Source of the DNA: Chrysophaeum taylorii | Taxonomy: Eukaryota > Sar > Pelagophyceae > Pelagomonadales > Pelagomonadaceae | Length of the DNA stretch: 64,000 nucleotides | NCBI GenBank assembly: GCA_029834535.1 | Contig: JAQMWT010000340.1 | Location: 1-64,000 of the forward strand | Reading direction: 5' to 3' | Shown here: positions 11,196 through 19,968 of the stretch, one piece after another | How the letters are laid out: every line of letters starts with the position of its first letter | Numbering within the stretch: the stretch's first letter is position 1 | Position numbers and translations under genes: made by a program | Notes under the pieces: generated by a model | Told to the model about the DNA's origin: nothing | Database searches by the model: none | Seen by the model: the letters and a program-made list of their open reading frames with translations, nothing else

Positions 11196-12603
11196 AACAT
11201 CTGTCGATTAGTAGTTAGGACAACTGCAGGCCAGTAAGTTCACCTATCTCTAACCCCAGTAAGTTCACCTGGTCCCAGTAAGTTTCACATAAGTTCACCT
11301 GGTCAGTAAGTTCACCTAGCTCACACCAACTCCTTTGAGCTCGTCGCTCTCGCCTCCGCCAATCTAAGCTGCTTCGATCCGCACGCGCCGCCCACCTTTG
11401 AGTGAGTTTACTCTAAACACCCTTTGCTCTAAAACCCCAGTATGTTCACCTGGTCCCAGTTTCACCTGGTCACTCAGTTCACCTAGTCCCAATCTCAAAC
11501 CCCAGTAAGTTCACGTGGTCCCACTAAGTTCACCTATAGTGCGCGTGTAGACGCCGGGAGGGGGCTTATCGGTATTGCGCAGCACGTGTGGGGTAGGGTT
11601 GAGTCGTCGACCCAGAAGAGGATATCCTCGGGGTTGCCGATCGACAGAGAGCCACGTAGAGCTGGACGTGGCAGAAGACGGGCTTCGCCTAGAGGACGCC
11701 GACCTCGCGGGGCGTCAGGCCCTGGCTCTTGGTGATCGTTTGGCGTCGGCGGGCCTCAAGGGATACAGGTTGAAGGAGCCTCGGTGACAACGACACGATC
11801 GATCATGTATCTGGTACCGTTGCAGTGGCCGTGCGACGGGTCGAGGTTGCGAAGACTTTAAGCTCGCGATCAAAGTCAGCATGCCGTTGGTTGTCAGGGA
11901 GTTGAAAACTCGACTGTAAAGAGCGAGGCGTCGGCTTCCGACCCAACCTAGTCGGCCGAAAAGAACTCCGACGCCTCGTCTCCGGGAAAAAAAGGCCGCG
12001 GTCATGCGCGCGTTGTCAGCATCGACAACATCGTTTCGACGGGGCGTGAGAATGGCGCGCTGAAAGAGCCGCCGCGGGTCGTGGAAATAGTCTGCGAGGT
12101 CGCCGTAGACGGCTTGGAGGATCACTGTCTGGCTCTCGCACCTACCTGATCCTTACTCTCGCGCCTACCTGATCCTTACCCTAAATCGAGGGACAGACAA
12201 ACAAACAAACAAACAAACAAACAAACAAACAGACAAACATCTGTCGATTAGTAGTTAGGAAGCGAGGCGTCGGCTTCCGACCCAACCTAGTCGGCCGAAA
12301 AGAACTCCGACGCCTCGTCTTCGGGAAAAAAAGGCCGCGGTCATGCGCGCGTTGTCAGCATCGACAACATCGTTTCGACGGGGCGTGAGAATGGCGCGCT
12401 GAAAGAGCCGCCGCGGGTCGTGGAAATAGTCTGCGAGGTCGCCGTAGACGGCTTGGAGGATCACTGTCTGGCACTCGCACCTACCTGATCCTTACTCTCG
12501 CGCCTACCTGATCCTTACCCTAAATCGAGGGACAGACAAACAAACAAACAAACAAACAAACAGACAAACAAACAGACAAACATCTGTCGATTAGTAGTTA
12601 GGA
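8121..12603 (-). mobile_element. Head-to-tail array of short Helitron derivatives, minus orientation
   Basis: Five units in tandem: 8121-9124 (lacks the extreme 5' end), 9125-10184, 10185-11220, 11221-12260 and a partial unit 12261-12603. Full units are 1.04-1.06 kb; units 2-4 are almost identical. Each unit on the minus strand starts TCCTAACTACTAATCGACAG, has a (TGTC/TGTT)n stretch, then a remnant of the C-terminal end of a Pif1 helicase (AILTPRRNDVVDADNARM in one frame, TINKSQGQT and PVFCHVQLYVALCR in another), then GTGAACTTACTGG minisatellites, and ends CCTGCACTTG. The helicase piece is split over two frames and cannot encode an enzyme. These are internally deleted, non-autonomous Helitrons. 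The flanking bases on the element strand are A before the 5' end and T after the 3' end. Confidence 0.85.
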
Positions 12604-12653
12604 TAACCCTTGTGGAAGATTCTCTCCACTCCAGATCGCGGCAAAAAAAAAAG

Positions 12654-13085
12654 ATGATGATGTCGCGCGCCAGCCGCTTCTTGACGGGCCGGCGCTTCGC
12701 GTCGTCCAAGGTGCTGTTCGTGGGGTTGATGCCCGAGCACGTGGACTACGCCAAATGGGCCAAGCTGCGTCCCGAGATGGAGCTGACCCCCGAGAAGTTG
12801 AAGGCTGGGTTGGACCTTTCGCTGCGCCAGATTGACGAGCTCGGGTACGAGGGAAAAGGCCTCTGGATCGACACCGGCGCTACCGCTGAGGATGTGGTGC
12901 GCGCCGAGCTCGCCACGACGACCTACGACGCCGTCGTTGTGGGCGCGGGCGTGCGGACCGATCCCGACCACGCGCTCCTCTTCGAGAAGCTCGTTAACAT
13001 CGTCCACGCCGGCGCCCCCGGCGCCAAGATTTGCTTCAACACCTCCCCGGACACCACAATAGACGCCGTCAAGCGCTGGCTTTAA
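12654..13085 (+). CDS. Small conserved protein of unknown function, possibly organellar
   Basis: 143 residues from the first ATG; further in-frame ATGs follow directly (12657, 12660). The N-terminus (SRASRFLTGRRFASS) is rich in Arg and Ser without acids, like a mitochondrial transit peptide. The remainder, from KVLFVGLMPEHVDY through VVVGAGVRTDPDHALLFEKL to ICFNTSP and a C-terminal AVKRWL, resembles a family of roughly 130-residue hypothetical proteins of bacteria and fungi that I recall, with no known reaction. The predicted fold is a small alpha/beta domain; this is inference. The reading frame begins only 50 bp from the end of the Helitron array, so its promoter must be very short or lie in Helitron DNA. 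Its last 17 bases overlap the end of the convergent gene on the minus strand. Confidence 0.75.
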   Translation: MMMSRASRFLTGRRFASSKVLFVGLMPEHVDYAKWAKLRPEMELTPEKLKAGLDLSLRQIDELGYEGKGLWIDTGATAEDVVRAELATTTYDAVVVGAGVRTDPDHALLFEKLVNIVHAGAPGAKICFNTSPDTTIDAVKRWL

Positions 13086-15540
13086 AATGGAACGACTCGG
13101 CGTCGCACCGCGACCGCGACGCCGACAACGAGTTGCGGTCGGCGACGCGCGTTTGGCGTTCGAGGAATATGCGCAAGTTGTGAACCGCCCACGCGGAGCA
13201 GTAGGGGGTTGTCGCGTTCGGATCTTTCTTTTTGCGTGCTGCGAACTCGGAGGCAAGGAGATATTTGTAGCCGAGGCGCTTTTCGTTGAGGTTCCGGCCG
13301 GCGTGTTCGGCGTTGAGGACCACGGGGATCGACCCGGCCATGATCGCCTCGAAAAACCGCTGGGACCACGGCATGTCGCCGGCGGGTGCGAGCGTGAAGC
13401 GCGATCGGGCGAGCGTCCGGTAGTATTCGGCGTCGCATGACGCCATCGAGCACCGGTGCTCGTTCTTTTTGAGAGAGAAGTACTTCATCGGCACGAAGTG
13501 GCTCGTGTTGGGGGCGAGCGCCGCGGCTCGCGATCTGGAGAGGTCCCAGGGCCCCAGCGGGGCGTATCCCCCCTTGGCCGTCGTGTCGACGTAGTGGGAC
13601 GCCGAAGTGAAGTGCGTTCTCGCGAAGTCGACGACCCAGCGCCGCGATCTGACGACGGCTTTGTTGATCGCGTTGACGCGCCCTACGAAGTTGAAGTCGA
13701 TGTCTCGGGTCGAGGTGCGGGCGAAAAACATCGCTGCTTCGACGTGCGACCTCGGAAACGTTAGGATTCGGGGGGACCCCCCCTTGCCGCTCGCTCTCAC
13801 CTTGTCCGTGCAGCACTGGCGCTCTTTCTGCGATCCCGAGTCGAGGGTCTCGTCCCCGAGCATCGCGTGCTGCTCGGTGACGCGCGCGAAGCAGATGAGC
13901 TGCATGCTGCGCGGCCCCAGCGCGATATTTCGGTCGGCCTTGGGTGCGAACTTGCGGGCGGCCGTCGCCGCGCACACTCCCGTCGTCGGCGACGACGACG
14001 AATCAGACGAATCAGACGAATCAGACGAATCAGACGAATCAGAAGAATCAGACTTCTCCTCGAGGAGGAGGCTGCTGCTGCTGATTGAGGCGATGGTCTT
14101 CTTTTTTGTGGTGAGGGTCAGGATCGTGGGTTTGGTGGGTTCCGCCGCCGCCGCCGCCGCCGTCCAGTTGTAGCCACCGTGGAGGCCCCAGTCCCGGAAC
14201 TCGTTTTCCACCCGAAGGTACGCCCCGAAGTAACGCCCGCCGTGGACGTCGTGGTAGACGTATCGCGGCTCGTCGGGGACGACGAGAGACTTGGTGCGGC
14301 CCGAGAAGAGGGCCTCGCACTTGAGACCGGCCGTGGGGCCGGGGTGGGAGGCGACCGCCCCCCGAGGGTAGTTCATGGTTCGTTGGTGCGCGAAGAGTCC
14401 CACGAGAGGAAAGTGGATTTCGACTGCTCGAGAAAGCCACGCGGCCCACCACCCGAAAGTCGACGGCTGGAGGACGATGCGCTTGGCGCGCTTCAGATAA
14501 CAGTAGTCCGCGCGGCCGTCGTTCTGCACCTTACCCAGGGACTTGAGCGAGAGCCGCTTTGCTCCAAACTCGCGCGCCAATCTGCCCACGAGCTGCTGCT
14601 GCTGCCGATCATCTTTTTTTTCGACGCAACTCGGCGGGGAGATGACGGTGAATTTTGGAGTCGGTTTTCCTTCTCGTCGCGCGCGATCCACCACGCTCGA
14701 CAAGACGACCTCGTAGAACTCCCACGGCATCTGGCCGTAGGGGCCGGGCCAGGCGTCGGGGACGCCGTCGTCGTAGGCGCAGGTGCGGACGTGAAGCACG
14801 ACCTCGTCGTCACCCGGCGGCGCGTGGTCGCCGCATTCCTCGCGCGTCGGTTCGAAGGCGCGCGCCAGAAATTCGCGGTGCCGCGTTCCCCCAAAAAAGG
14901 CCCGAAAATCCTGAAAAAAGCCGTCGACGTGGACGCATTTTGCCGCCAGGGCGCGCCGCAGCTGCGGGCACAGCGGCTCGCGCGCCATCGAGTCGCGGTC
15001 CGTCACCGTCGCCGGCGTACACGGCGACGATCCGCGACGAGGAGGAGGATGAGGAGGAGGAGGGCCCTCGTCGTCGTTTTCGTCGTCGGCCATGCGACGC
15101 CACCGCGGCGTGACCTCGCCGCGCTGCGCGTGACTTCGCACCGAGACGTTCCGCGTCCGCGACATCTCGAGCGCCAGCCTCGATGCGAACGCGAACTGGA
15201 ACATGTTATTGCCGAGCTGGCCGCCGTAGAAGACGGTTATGCTCGTCGCGGTAGGCCCTCGCGTCGCCGCGCCCCACGCGCTCGGGGTGCAGTCGTAGGC
15301 CGCCTCGAACCGACACGAGTGGAAGGTCGTGTGCTCGTACCCGCAGGCGCTGCTCCAGTGATTCTTTTTTGAGAGCGGCACCCCCCGGCGCGGGGGTCTT
15401 CGCCATCCCGCAATGCACCCCGGGGCGGGAACGCGCTTCTGCCGCGCCGCGGGCGACTCGCGGGCCTCGACTTTCGACGACGCGGATGATGATGACGACG
15501 GCGAGACAACGAGGACGAACAAAATCATCATCCGGACCAT
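13069..15540 (-). CDS. Two-domain glycosyltransferase: GT11 fucosyltransferase-like plus exostosin (GT47)-like
   Basis: 823 residues from the ATG at 15540; the longer open frame upstream runs through (TTGA)n and (GAA)n microsatellites and is probably 5' UTR. A hydrophobic N-terminus (MILFVLVVS) fits a signal anchor. Residues ~106-116 (GGQLGNNMFQFAF), ~247-254 (VVLHVRTC) and ~360-369 (STFGWWAAWL) are the signature blocks of GT11 alpha-1,2-fucosyltransferases. A Ser/Asp repeat linker (~residues 495-515) follows. Residues ~613-790 form an exostosin domain with SRFTLAPAGDMPWSQRFFEA and MAGSIPVVL. The likely site of action is the Golgi lumen, building fucose-containing glycans; the acceptor is unknown. 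The next gene on the same strand is another glycosyltransferase. The fusion is read from one uninterrupted frame. Confidence 0.85.
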   Translation of the reverse strand: MVRMMILFVLVVSPSSSSSASSKVEARESPAARQKRVPAPGCIAGWRRPPRRGVPLSKKNHWSSACGYEHTTFHSCRFEAAYDCTPSAWGAATRGPTATSITVFYGGQLGNNMFQFAFASRLALEMSRTRNVSVRSHAQRGEVTPRWRRMADDENDDEGPPPPHPPPRRGSSPCTPATVTDRDSMAREPLCPQLRRALAAKCVHVDGFFQDFRAFFGGTRHREFLARAFEPTREECGDHAPPGDDEVVLHVRTCAYDDGVPDAWPGPYGQMPWEFYEVVLSSVVDRARREGKPTPKFTVISPPSCVEKKDDRQQQQLVGRLAREFGAKRLSLKSLGKVQNDGRADYCYLKRAKRIVLQPSTFGWWAAWLSRAVEIHFPLVGLFAHQRTMNYPRGAVASHPGPTAGLKCEALFSGRTKSLVVPDEPRYVYHDVHGGRYFGAYLRVENEFRDWGLHGGYNWTAAAAAAEPTKPTILTLTTKKKTIASISSSSLLLEEKSDSSDSSDSSDSSDSSDSSSSPTTGVCAATAARKFAPKADRNIALGPRSMQLICFARVTEQHAMLGDETLDSGSQKERQCCTDKVRASGKGGSPRILTFPRSHVEAAMFFARTSTRDIDFNFVGRVNAINKAVVRSRRWVVDFARTHFTSASHYVDTTAKGGYAPLGPWDLSRSRAAALAPNTSHFVPMKYFSLKKNEHRCSMASCDAEYYRTLARSRFTLAPAGDMPWSQRFFEAIMAGSIPVVLNAEHAGRNLNEKRLGYKYLLASEFAARKKKDPNATTPYCSAWAVHNLRIFLERQTRVADRNSLSASRSRCDAESFHFKASA

Positions 15541-15541
15541 C

Positions 15542-15582
<41 letters not shown>

Positions 15583-15648
15583 GTCGTCGTCACCGCGCGC
15601 GGCGGCGTAACGCCCAACAAAGAAGAAGAAGAAGAAGAAGAAGAAGAT
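15542..15648. repeat. (TTGA)n and (AGA)n microsatellites in the 5' leader
   Basis: Ten copies of the TTGA-type unit end one base from the ATG of the GT11/exostosin gene, and an (AGA)n tract follows at about 15620-15648. Only 143 bp separate this gene's start from the end of the GT61 gene. Confidence 0.85.
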
Positions 15649-15683
15649 CCGAGGGTAAGGAATAGAGGACTCAAAGGATAGGG

Positions 15684-17255
15684 TTAATGACAGGGGAATT
15701 TTGTGGAGAGGGGATTGGGGTTCGGGGGACGGAGGTCGGCGGGGATGTGGGGGTCGAGGGCGAGGATGCGGGGGTCGCAGCGGAGGCCGCACTCGGCGAC
15801 GCCGTCGTCAAAGGAGCGGGCGAGGCGGACGGCGGCGTCGAGGGCGGCCTCAAAGTCGCGGGGATCGACGGGGATCGAATCCGAAGATCCCCGGCAGGTG
15901 ACGGGGCGCGTGGAGCGCATGGGGAGGTAAATTTTTCCAGCCATGCGGGCCGCGAGGCGAAAGTGGCGGTCGAGGCGGTAGGAGGGGTGGATCTCGAGGA
16001 GGACGGCCTCGTCGGCGAGGAAAATGACGTGCATCAAGCCGGCGCCGTGCGCGCCGACCAAGACGTTCGCGCCGCGGAGCTTCCTAATTTGGTCTCCAAA
16101 AGAGAGGGTAGCGAGGTCGAGGACCTCGAAGCGCATGGCGTTTCCCTTGCGCAAAACGTCGACGAGGGCTTGTTCGTCGGCGAAGACGCGACCAACATTT
16201 TTTGCACGCGTCCGTCGTCGCGCGGATACTACTATCGTCGGGACGGCCGGCGGATCCACTCTGAGGACCCCAAAACTGTCGAGGACGTGGTCGCGGAAGC
16301 CCGCCCAGAGCGCCGAGCCGCGACACCGCATGATGCCCTTGGGCCCGGCAACCTTGGGGAAGACGATGCCGGCGGGGGATTCGAGGTGGAACACGAGGCG
16401 CCGGAACCGGACCGGCCCGCGCGGGTAGTCGGCCGCCCGCTTTAGGCGGCCCCTCGAAAATGATGACCGGATCAGCTCCTCGAAGGGGCCGTCGGGATGC
16501 CGGTCCCACAGCACTGTCTGGGTCTCGCGCCAGTCGATCCCGAGGACGACGCCGACGAGGTACGCGTTAAGATGGTCGGCCGTAGAGTGGAACATATTCT
16601 CGCAGTCTTCGTCGCGCGCCATCAGGTACGTTGTCGTCGCTTCCTCGACTGTCTCGGCCGGCGGTGCGGCCTCCCGCAATCCCCGGAGCTGGAGCGCCGC
16701 GTGCGGCATCAGCAGCTCGGCCTTCCAGCGCCGGGTCTTCCTGCACTCGCCCGTCGTCGCGCCCTCGCCAAACGACAAATACCGCGACGCCTTGGATAAG
16801 GAGGAGGACCCGCCGACTTTCCGAAAGTCGATCACGAGATTCCGACCCTCGCAGAACATTCCGGTCTTCTTGTTGTGCTCGTACGCGTGCCGGAAACAAG
16901 TCAGACTTGCCTTCCCCTCGCACCACACCTCCTTGGACGCCGCGTACGACGCCGCCAGCCCCATCCCGAACTTGCGCTCGCACTCGCTCCATTCTTTGCT
17001 GCGCGAAAATGCGCCGGGGCACTGCTTGTTCCTGCACGCTCGGAGCTCCTCTTCTAACGCGACGAGCGTCCCGTTCTGCCGTTCGACCAACCGCACGACC
17101 GGGGGCGGAGGAGCCACAACAGACCTCGACGAGGACGACGACGACGACGACGACGATAGGAGTTTGTGGCTTCCCGCGCCTAGGAGCGCCGACACCGCGG
17201 CGATCACCACCACCACCGACGGCCGCTGCTCAGCCTTCTGACGCCCGCGGGGCAT
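15684..17255 (-). CDS. GT61-family glycosyltransferase (EOGT/xylosyltransferase-like), type II membrane protein
   Basis: 523 residues. The N-terminus (MPRGRQKAEQRPS, then a hydrophobic segment at about 13-27) is a short cytosolic tail plus signal anchor; a poly-Ser stem follows. The middle and C-terminal parts match the GT61/DUF563 family, with ANVLVGAHGAGLMHVIFL as the hallmark His-Gly-Ala-Gly block, EIHPS after it and an upstream block around FPKVAGPKGIMRCRG. Family members transfer pentoses or GlcNAc onto glycans or Ser/Thr in the ER or Golgi; the donor here cannot be told. Several Cys in residues 70-130 suggest disulfides in the lumenal stem. It lies in tandem upstream of the GT11/exostosin gene on the same strand, which suggests a shared role in surface glycans. 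Confidence 0.8.
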   Translation of the reverse strand: MPRGRQKAEQRPSVVVVIAAVSALLGAGSHKLLSSSSSSSSSSRSVVAPPPPVVRLVERQNGTLVALEEELRACRNKQCPGAFSRSKEWSECERKFGMGLAASYAASKEVWCEGKASLTCFRHAYEHNKKTGMFCEGRNLVIDFRKVGGSSSLSKASRYLSFGEGATTGECRKTRRWKAELLMPHAALQLRGLREAAPPAETVEEATTTYLMARDEDCENMFHSTADHLNAYLVGVVLGIDWRETQTVLWDRHPDGPFEELIRSSFSRGRLKRAADYPRGPVRFRRLVFHLESPAGIVFPKVAGPKGIMRCRGSALWAGFRDHVLDSFGVLRVDPPAVPTIVVSARRRTRAKNVGRVFADEQALVDVLRKGNAMRFEVLDLATLSFGDQIRKLRGANVLVGAHGAGLMHVIFLADEAVLLEIHPSYRLDRHFRLAARMAGKIYLPMRSTRPVTCRGSSDSIPVDPRDFEAALDAAVRLARSFDDGVAECGLRCDPRILALDPHIPADLRPPNPNPLSTKFPCH

Positions 17256-17960
17256 ATTTATCCGGCGGTTATTAATTAATTAATCCTTTGGTTGAAAAAC
17301 TAGCCCCCTCACTCACTCAGGGTTATTAATTCGTTCGCGAAACCGTCGTCGCCAGCTCAGTTCTTCCGTATGTTGGATACTAAACGGATCGCAAGAACGG
17401 GAAGTTCAATATGCGTCGTCCCCTACTACGCTTTTGTTCGTGGCGAGCAACGGCCGACCGCCACGCGGCTTGGGATGACGAGACAAAAAAAATGTCCGGC
17501 GGTTTGTCTCGGCGGGAGACCACCCGCCGCCCATCGCCGACTTCCGAACCCGAAGAAGACGGGAAACGAAATGCGGGACAACCCGGATGATGATCGTGAA
17601 GGGCGACCAGTTCGACATGGCGATGTGGTGAAGAGGGGTCGAAAGGACCATCGGCCGCAGAAGAAGCACCTGATTTCCAAGGTGCAGCAGCGTGACCCGG
17701 TGCTTCCAGCGTCCGCGCAGCGCCATCGCGCCTTCGCGCAGGCGAACCTTGAAGCGCTTCTGACTTGAACGCAGTGTTTTACAGTTTCTTATGCAAATTG
17801 TAAAGTGTTTCTACAACCACAAAGGCCCAAGGCCCTGCTGCTGCTGCGCCGGCCACTAATAATTCAGAGTAGTGTGGAATGGGAAACACCGGGCCGGGGG
17901 GGGGGTTAACGCGCAGCAGCGTCTGCTTCTTCTTTTCGCCTTGGTCGCGTCGTTACCACT
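17256..17960. other. Intergenic region, no convincing gene
   Basis: Contains TTAATTAATTAAT near 17275 and a G10 run near 17898-17907. Opposing open frames of 132 codons (plus, 17370) and 106 codons (minus, 17726) overlap here, but neither has a recognisable domain. The region holds the 5' side of the GT61 gene and the 3' side of the WrbA gene. Confidence 0.5.
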
Positions 17961-18709
17961 CTAGGCGGCGCCAGCGGCGAGCTTCTTGACGACGCCGGCG
18001 AAGTAGGTGCCCTGGTGCTTCGCCACATCCTTTTCGAGGTCCGACGGCATGCGGGAGCCGTCCGGACCGGCGAGGCACCCAGCCCCGTACGGCGAGCCCC
18101 CGTGGATCTCCCCCATATCCATCAGCTTTGGATTGGAGTAACCGATGGGCACGAAGATGAGACCGTGGTGGGCAAACTGGGTAACAAAGGTCAAGGCCGT
18201 CGTCTCCTGGCCGCCGCCCTGACTGCCCGTCGAGAAGAAGATCCCCGCAGGCTTGCCCACGAGAGCACCCTTCATCCAGAGCCCACCCGTCGCATCCATG
18301 AAGCTCTTCATCTGCGCGGAGGCCATGCCGAAGCGCGTCGGCGTTCCGAACAAAAAACCGTCAAATTCGGGCAGAGTATGCGGGTCGGCGACGGCGACGT
18401 CGGGCTTAGGCGGTGCCCCCATCTTCTCCAGCACCTCGGCCGGCAACGTCTCGGGAACCTGGAGCAGTGTCGCCTCGCACCCGGCCTCCTCGACCCCCGC
18501 CTTCACCATGTCCGCCATCGTCTTGACGTGGCCGTAGGTCGAGTAGTAGACGATAGCTATGGAGAAAAGCAACTGAAATTCACCACGACGTCAATACACA
18601 GCTACGTACCAATCTTCGGCATGCTTGGTGGTGGCTCGGTTGTCGGCTCGGCGGGGGCTCCTGCAGTCTTCACGGACGAACTACCACACCCGCCACACAG
18701 CAAGACCAT
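17961..18709 (-). CDS. wrbA: WrbA-type NAD(P)H:quinone oxidoreductase (flavodoxin fold), two exons
   Basis: Exons 18610-18709 and 17961-18556 with a 53-nt GT-AG intron (18557-18609); joining them gives 231 residues and restores the family's MPKIAIVYYSTYGHV start, where the second Ala codon is completed across the splice. An in-frame ATG at 18709 adds a 29-residue Gly/Cys/Pro-rich N-terminal extension; starting at MPKI (18622) is the alternative. FMN-binding and family motifs are clear: YSTYGHV, GTPTRFGMASAQMKSFMDATG, TGSQGGGQETT and the SPYGAG block. WrbA proteins form tetramers and reduce quinones by two electrons, protecting from redox stress, in the cytosol. Length is as usual for the family apart from the extension. 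Confidence 0.92.
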
Positions 18710-18792
18710 GCGCGGAGCTCAGAACATCCAACGGACTCGGGAAACTTGCAAGGAACGTTCTTGGTCCTCTTCTTCGGGCAGAATTCGGTAGA

Positions 18793-19165
18793 ACTAACTA
18801 ACTAACTTCAGACCTCTCCCGAGCATGCATGGGAGCCAGGCCGGACCGGCAGGAGCCGATCCGGAATCACAGAGGAAAATCACGCAGTTGGGGCTGAGGC
18901 GAGGGACGAGGACTCGTTGATGACGGACCGCCACTGCGCGCGGTCTTGTGCGAAGTCGTGCAAAAGCGTCGCAGGCCGCAAACGTGTTGGTCCACGAACA
19001 ATCGACCTGTCCGTCGCGTTCTGCCCAACCGAGCGAACCCCATCCCAGCGCGGACTTTCCGGGTGCTAACCGGCCAGCCCGGGAGGCGAGCAGGCACCGT
19101 CTCACTCCGGGACGGCCGGGGCCGCCGCAGGGAGCAAGCGCGTTAGGCGCCGTCCTCCATCGCAA
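18793..19165 (-). mobile_element. LINE 3' end, fragment with (TTAG)n tail
   Basis: On the minus strand one frame reads DFAQDRAQWRSVINESSSLAS, the far C-terminus of a LINE-type reverse transcriptase polyprotein, then ~110 bp of 3' UTR and a (GTTA)n tail at 18793-18808. It matches the fragments at 23830 and 25913. The part beyond ~19035 matches the repeat at 7465-7620, so this copy is rearranged or internally deleted. Short simple-repeat tails are typical of several LINE clades. Confidence 0.75.
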
Positions 19166-19190
19166 CCAACGGTTAGCGATCGCAGGGTTA

Positions 19191-19330
19191 GGTGACCGTG
19201 AATATCTGCAACATGTTACCCCAGGTCACTGCATTCCTATGCTGATACACTTGAGTGACTATACTGACACACTCCGAGTGACCGTGAATATCTACAACAT
19301 GTTACCACAGGTCACTGCATTCCCATACTG
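19191..19330. repeat. Tandem repeat, ~86-bp period
   Basis: GTGACCGTGAATATCT(G/A)C AACATGTTACC(C/A)CAGGTCACTGCATTC occurs at 19192 and 19277 with a related spacer. GGTCAC and GTGACC at the ends make each copy partly palindromic. Confidence 0.8.
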
Positions 19331-19800
19331 ACTCGTACTCGTGTCGATTACATCTTCGTACACTTATCCATGCCTGACATTCGGCGTTTCACACGTCATT
19401 GGACTAAAATGACTGGTTTATTCGTCAGCTATGGTTTATTCGTCCACTCATCCATGCTGACATCCGGCGTTTCACACACGCTTACTTTACATTAAGCAAC
19501 CAGCAAGCTTTTCTTATTTGTTCTTGCGTGAACGTACTTAACTTATTATGATCGTCACGATATTTTTGTCGCCCAGTCCAGGTTATCGCAGAAAGCTGGC
19601 GACAACCTCCTATGAAGGACAGCTAGATTTTTGTTCGTGACAGCTTATTTTATGATGTCGACACGTTTGGTCTATTATACTGTGATATCGACACGTCTGA
19701 CCAGGTAATACCGCTGTTTCGATGAGCGTTTTGAGACTCATTATTCTATGATGTCGACACGTCTGGTCTATTATACTATGATGTCGACACATCTGACCTG
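19331..19800. repeat. AT-rich region with short imperfect repeats
   Basis: A CATCC...GACAT(T/C)CGGCGTTTCACAC block occurs at about 19368 and 19446. From 19650 to 19795 a ~30-bp unit (ATGATGTCGACACGTCTGGT plus CTATTATACT) is repeated about four times. No gene is seen. Confidence 0.7.
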
Positions 19801-19880
19801 AGAAATGAAGATATATATTTTTTTGTCATACGCCCACTGTGGATCTTGACGTCAGTACCGACTGCTATTACAGCTTGATT

Positions 19881-19968
19881 TTTACTTTCGGACGTTGTTC
19901 AGATTTTCTTTCCGGCCGGTGCGTCATCTGAAGTCGACTGACGCACGGCACGCTACGCGCGTTGCCAA
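19881..19968. repeat. Left copy of a direct repeat flanking the Helitron array
   Basis: CTTTCGGACGTTG...GATTTTCTTTCCGGCCGG, GACTGACGCACGGCACGCTA and GTTGCCAA are repeated with small differences at 23187-23258, on the other side of the array. The left copy ends exactly at the array's 5' terminus. Confidence 0.8.

Noticed and set aside
8442-12125. Intact genes from the 204-codon frames in the Helitron units
   Set aside because: The helicase motifs are split over two frames and cover only the C-terminal part of the enzyme.
8121-12603. CRISPR-like array, because of regularly repeated short motifs
   Set aside because: Repeats are not separated by unique spacers of constant size; they are minisatellites inside ~1-kb Helitron units.
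15541-15792. 84-residue N-terminal extension of the GT11/exostosin protein
   Set aside because: It is encoded by (TTGA)n and (AGA)n microsatellites and Pro-rich GC sequence; the ATG at 15540 is followed by a good signal anchor.
17370-17768. 132-codon plus frame and a 106-codon minus frame between the GT61 and WrbA genes
   Set aside because: No domain, opposing frames of equal quality, no protein-like conservation to judge by.
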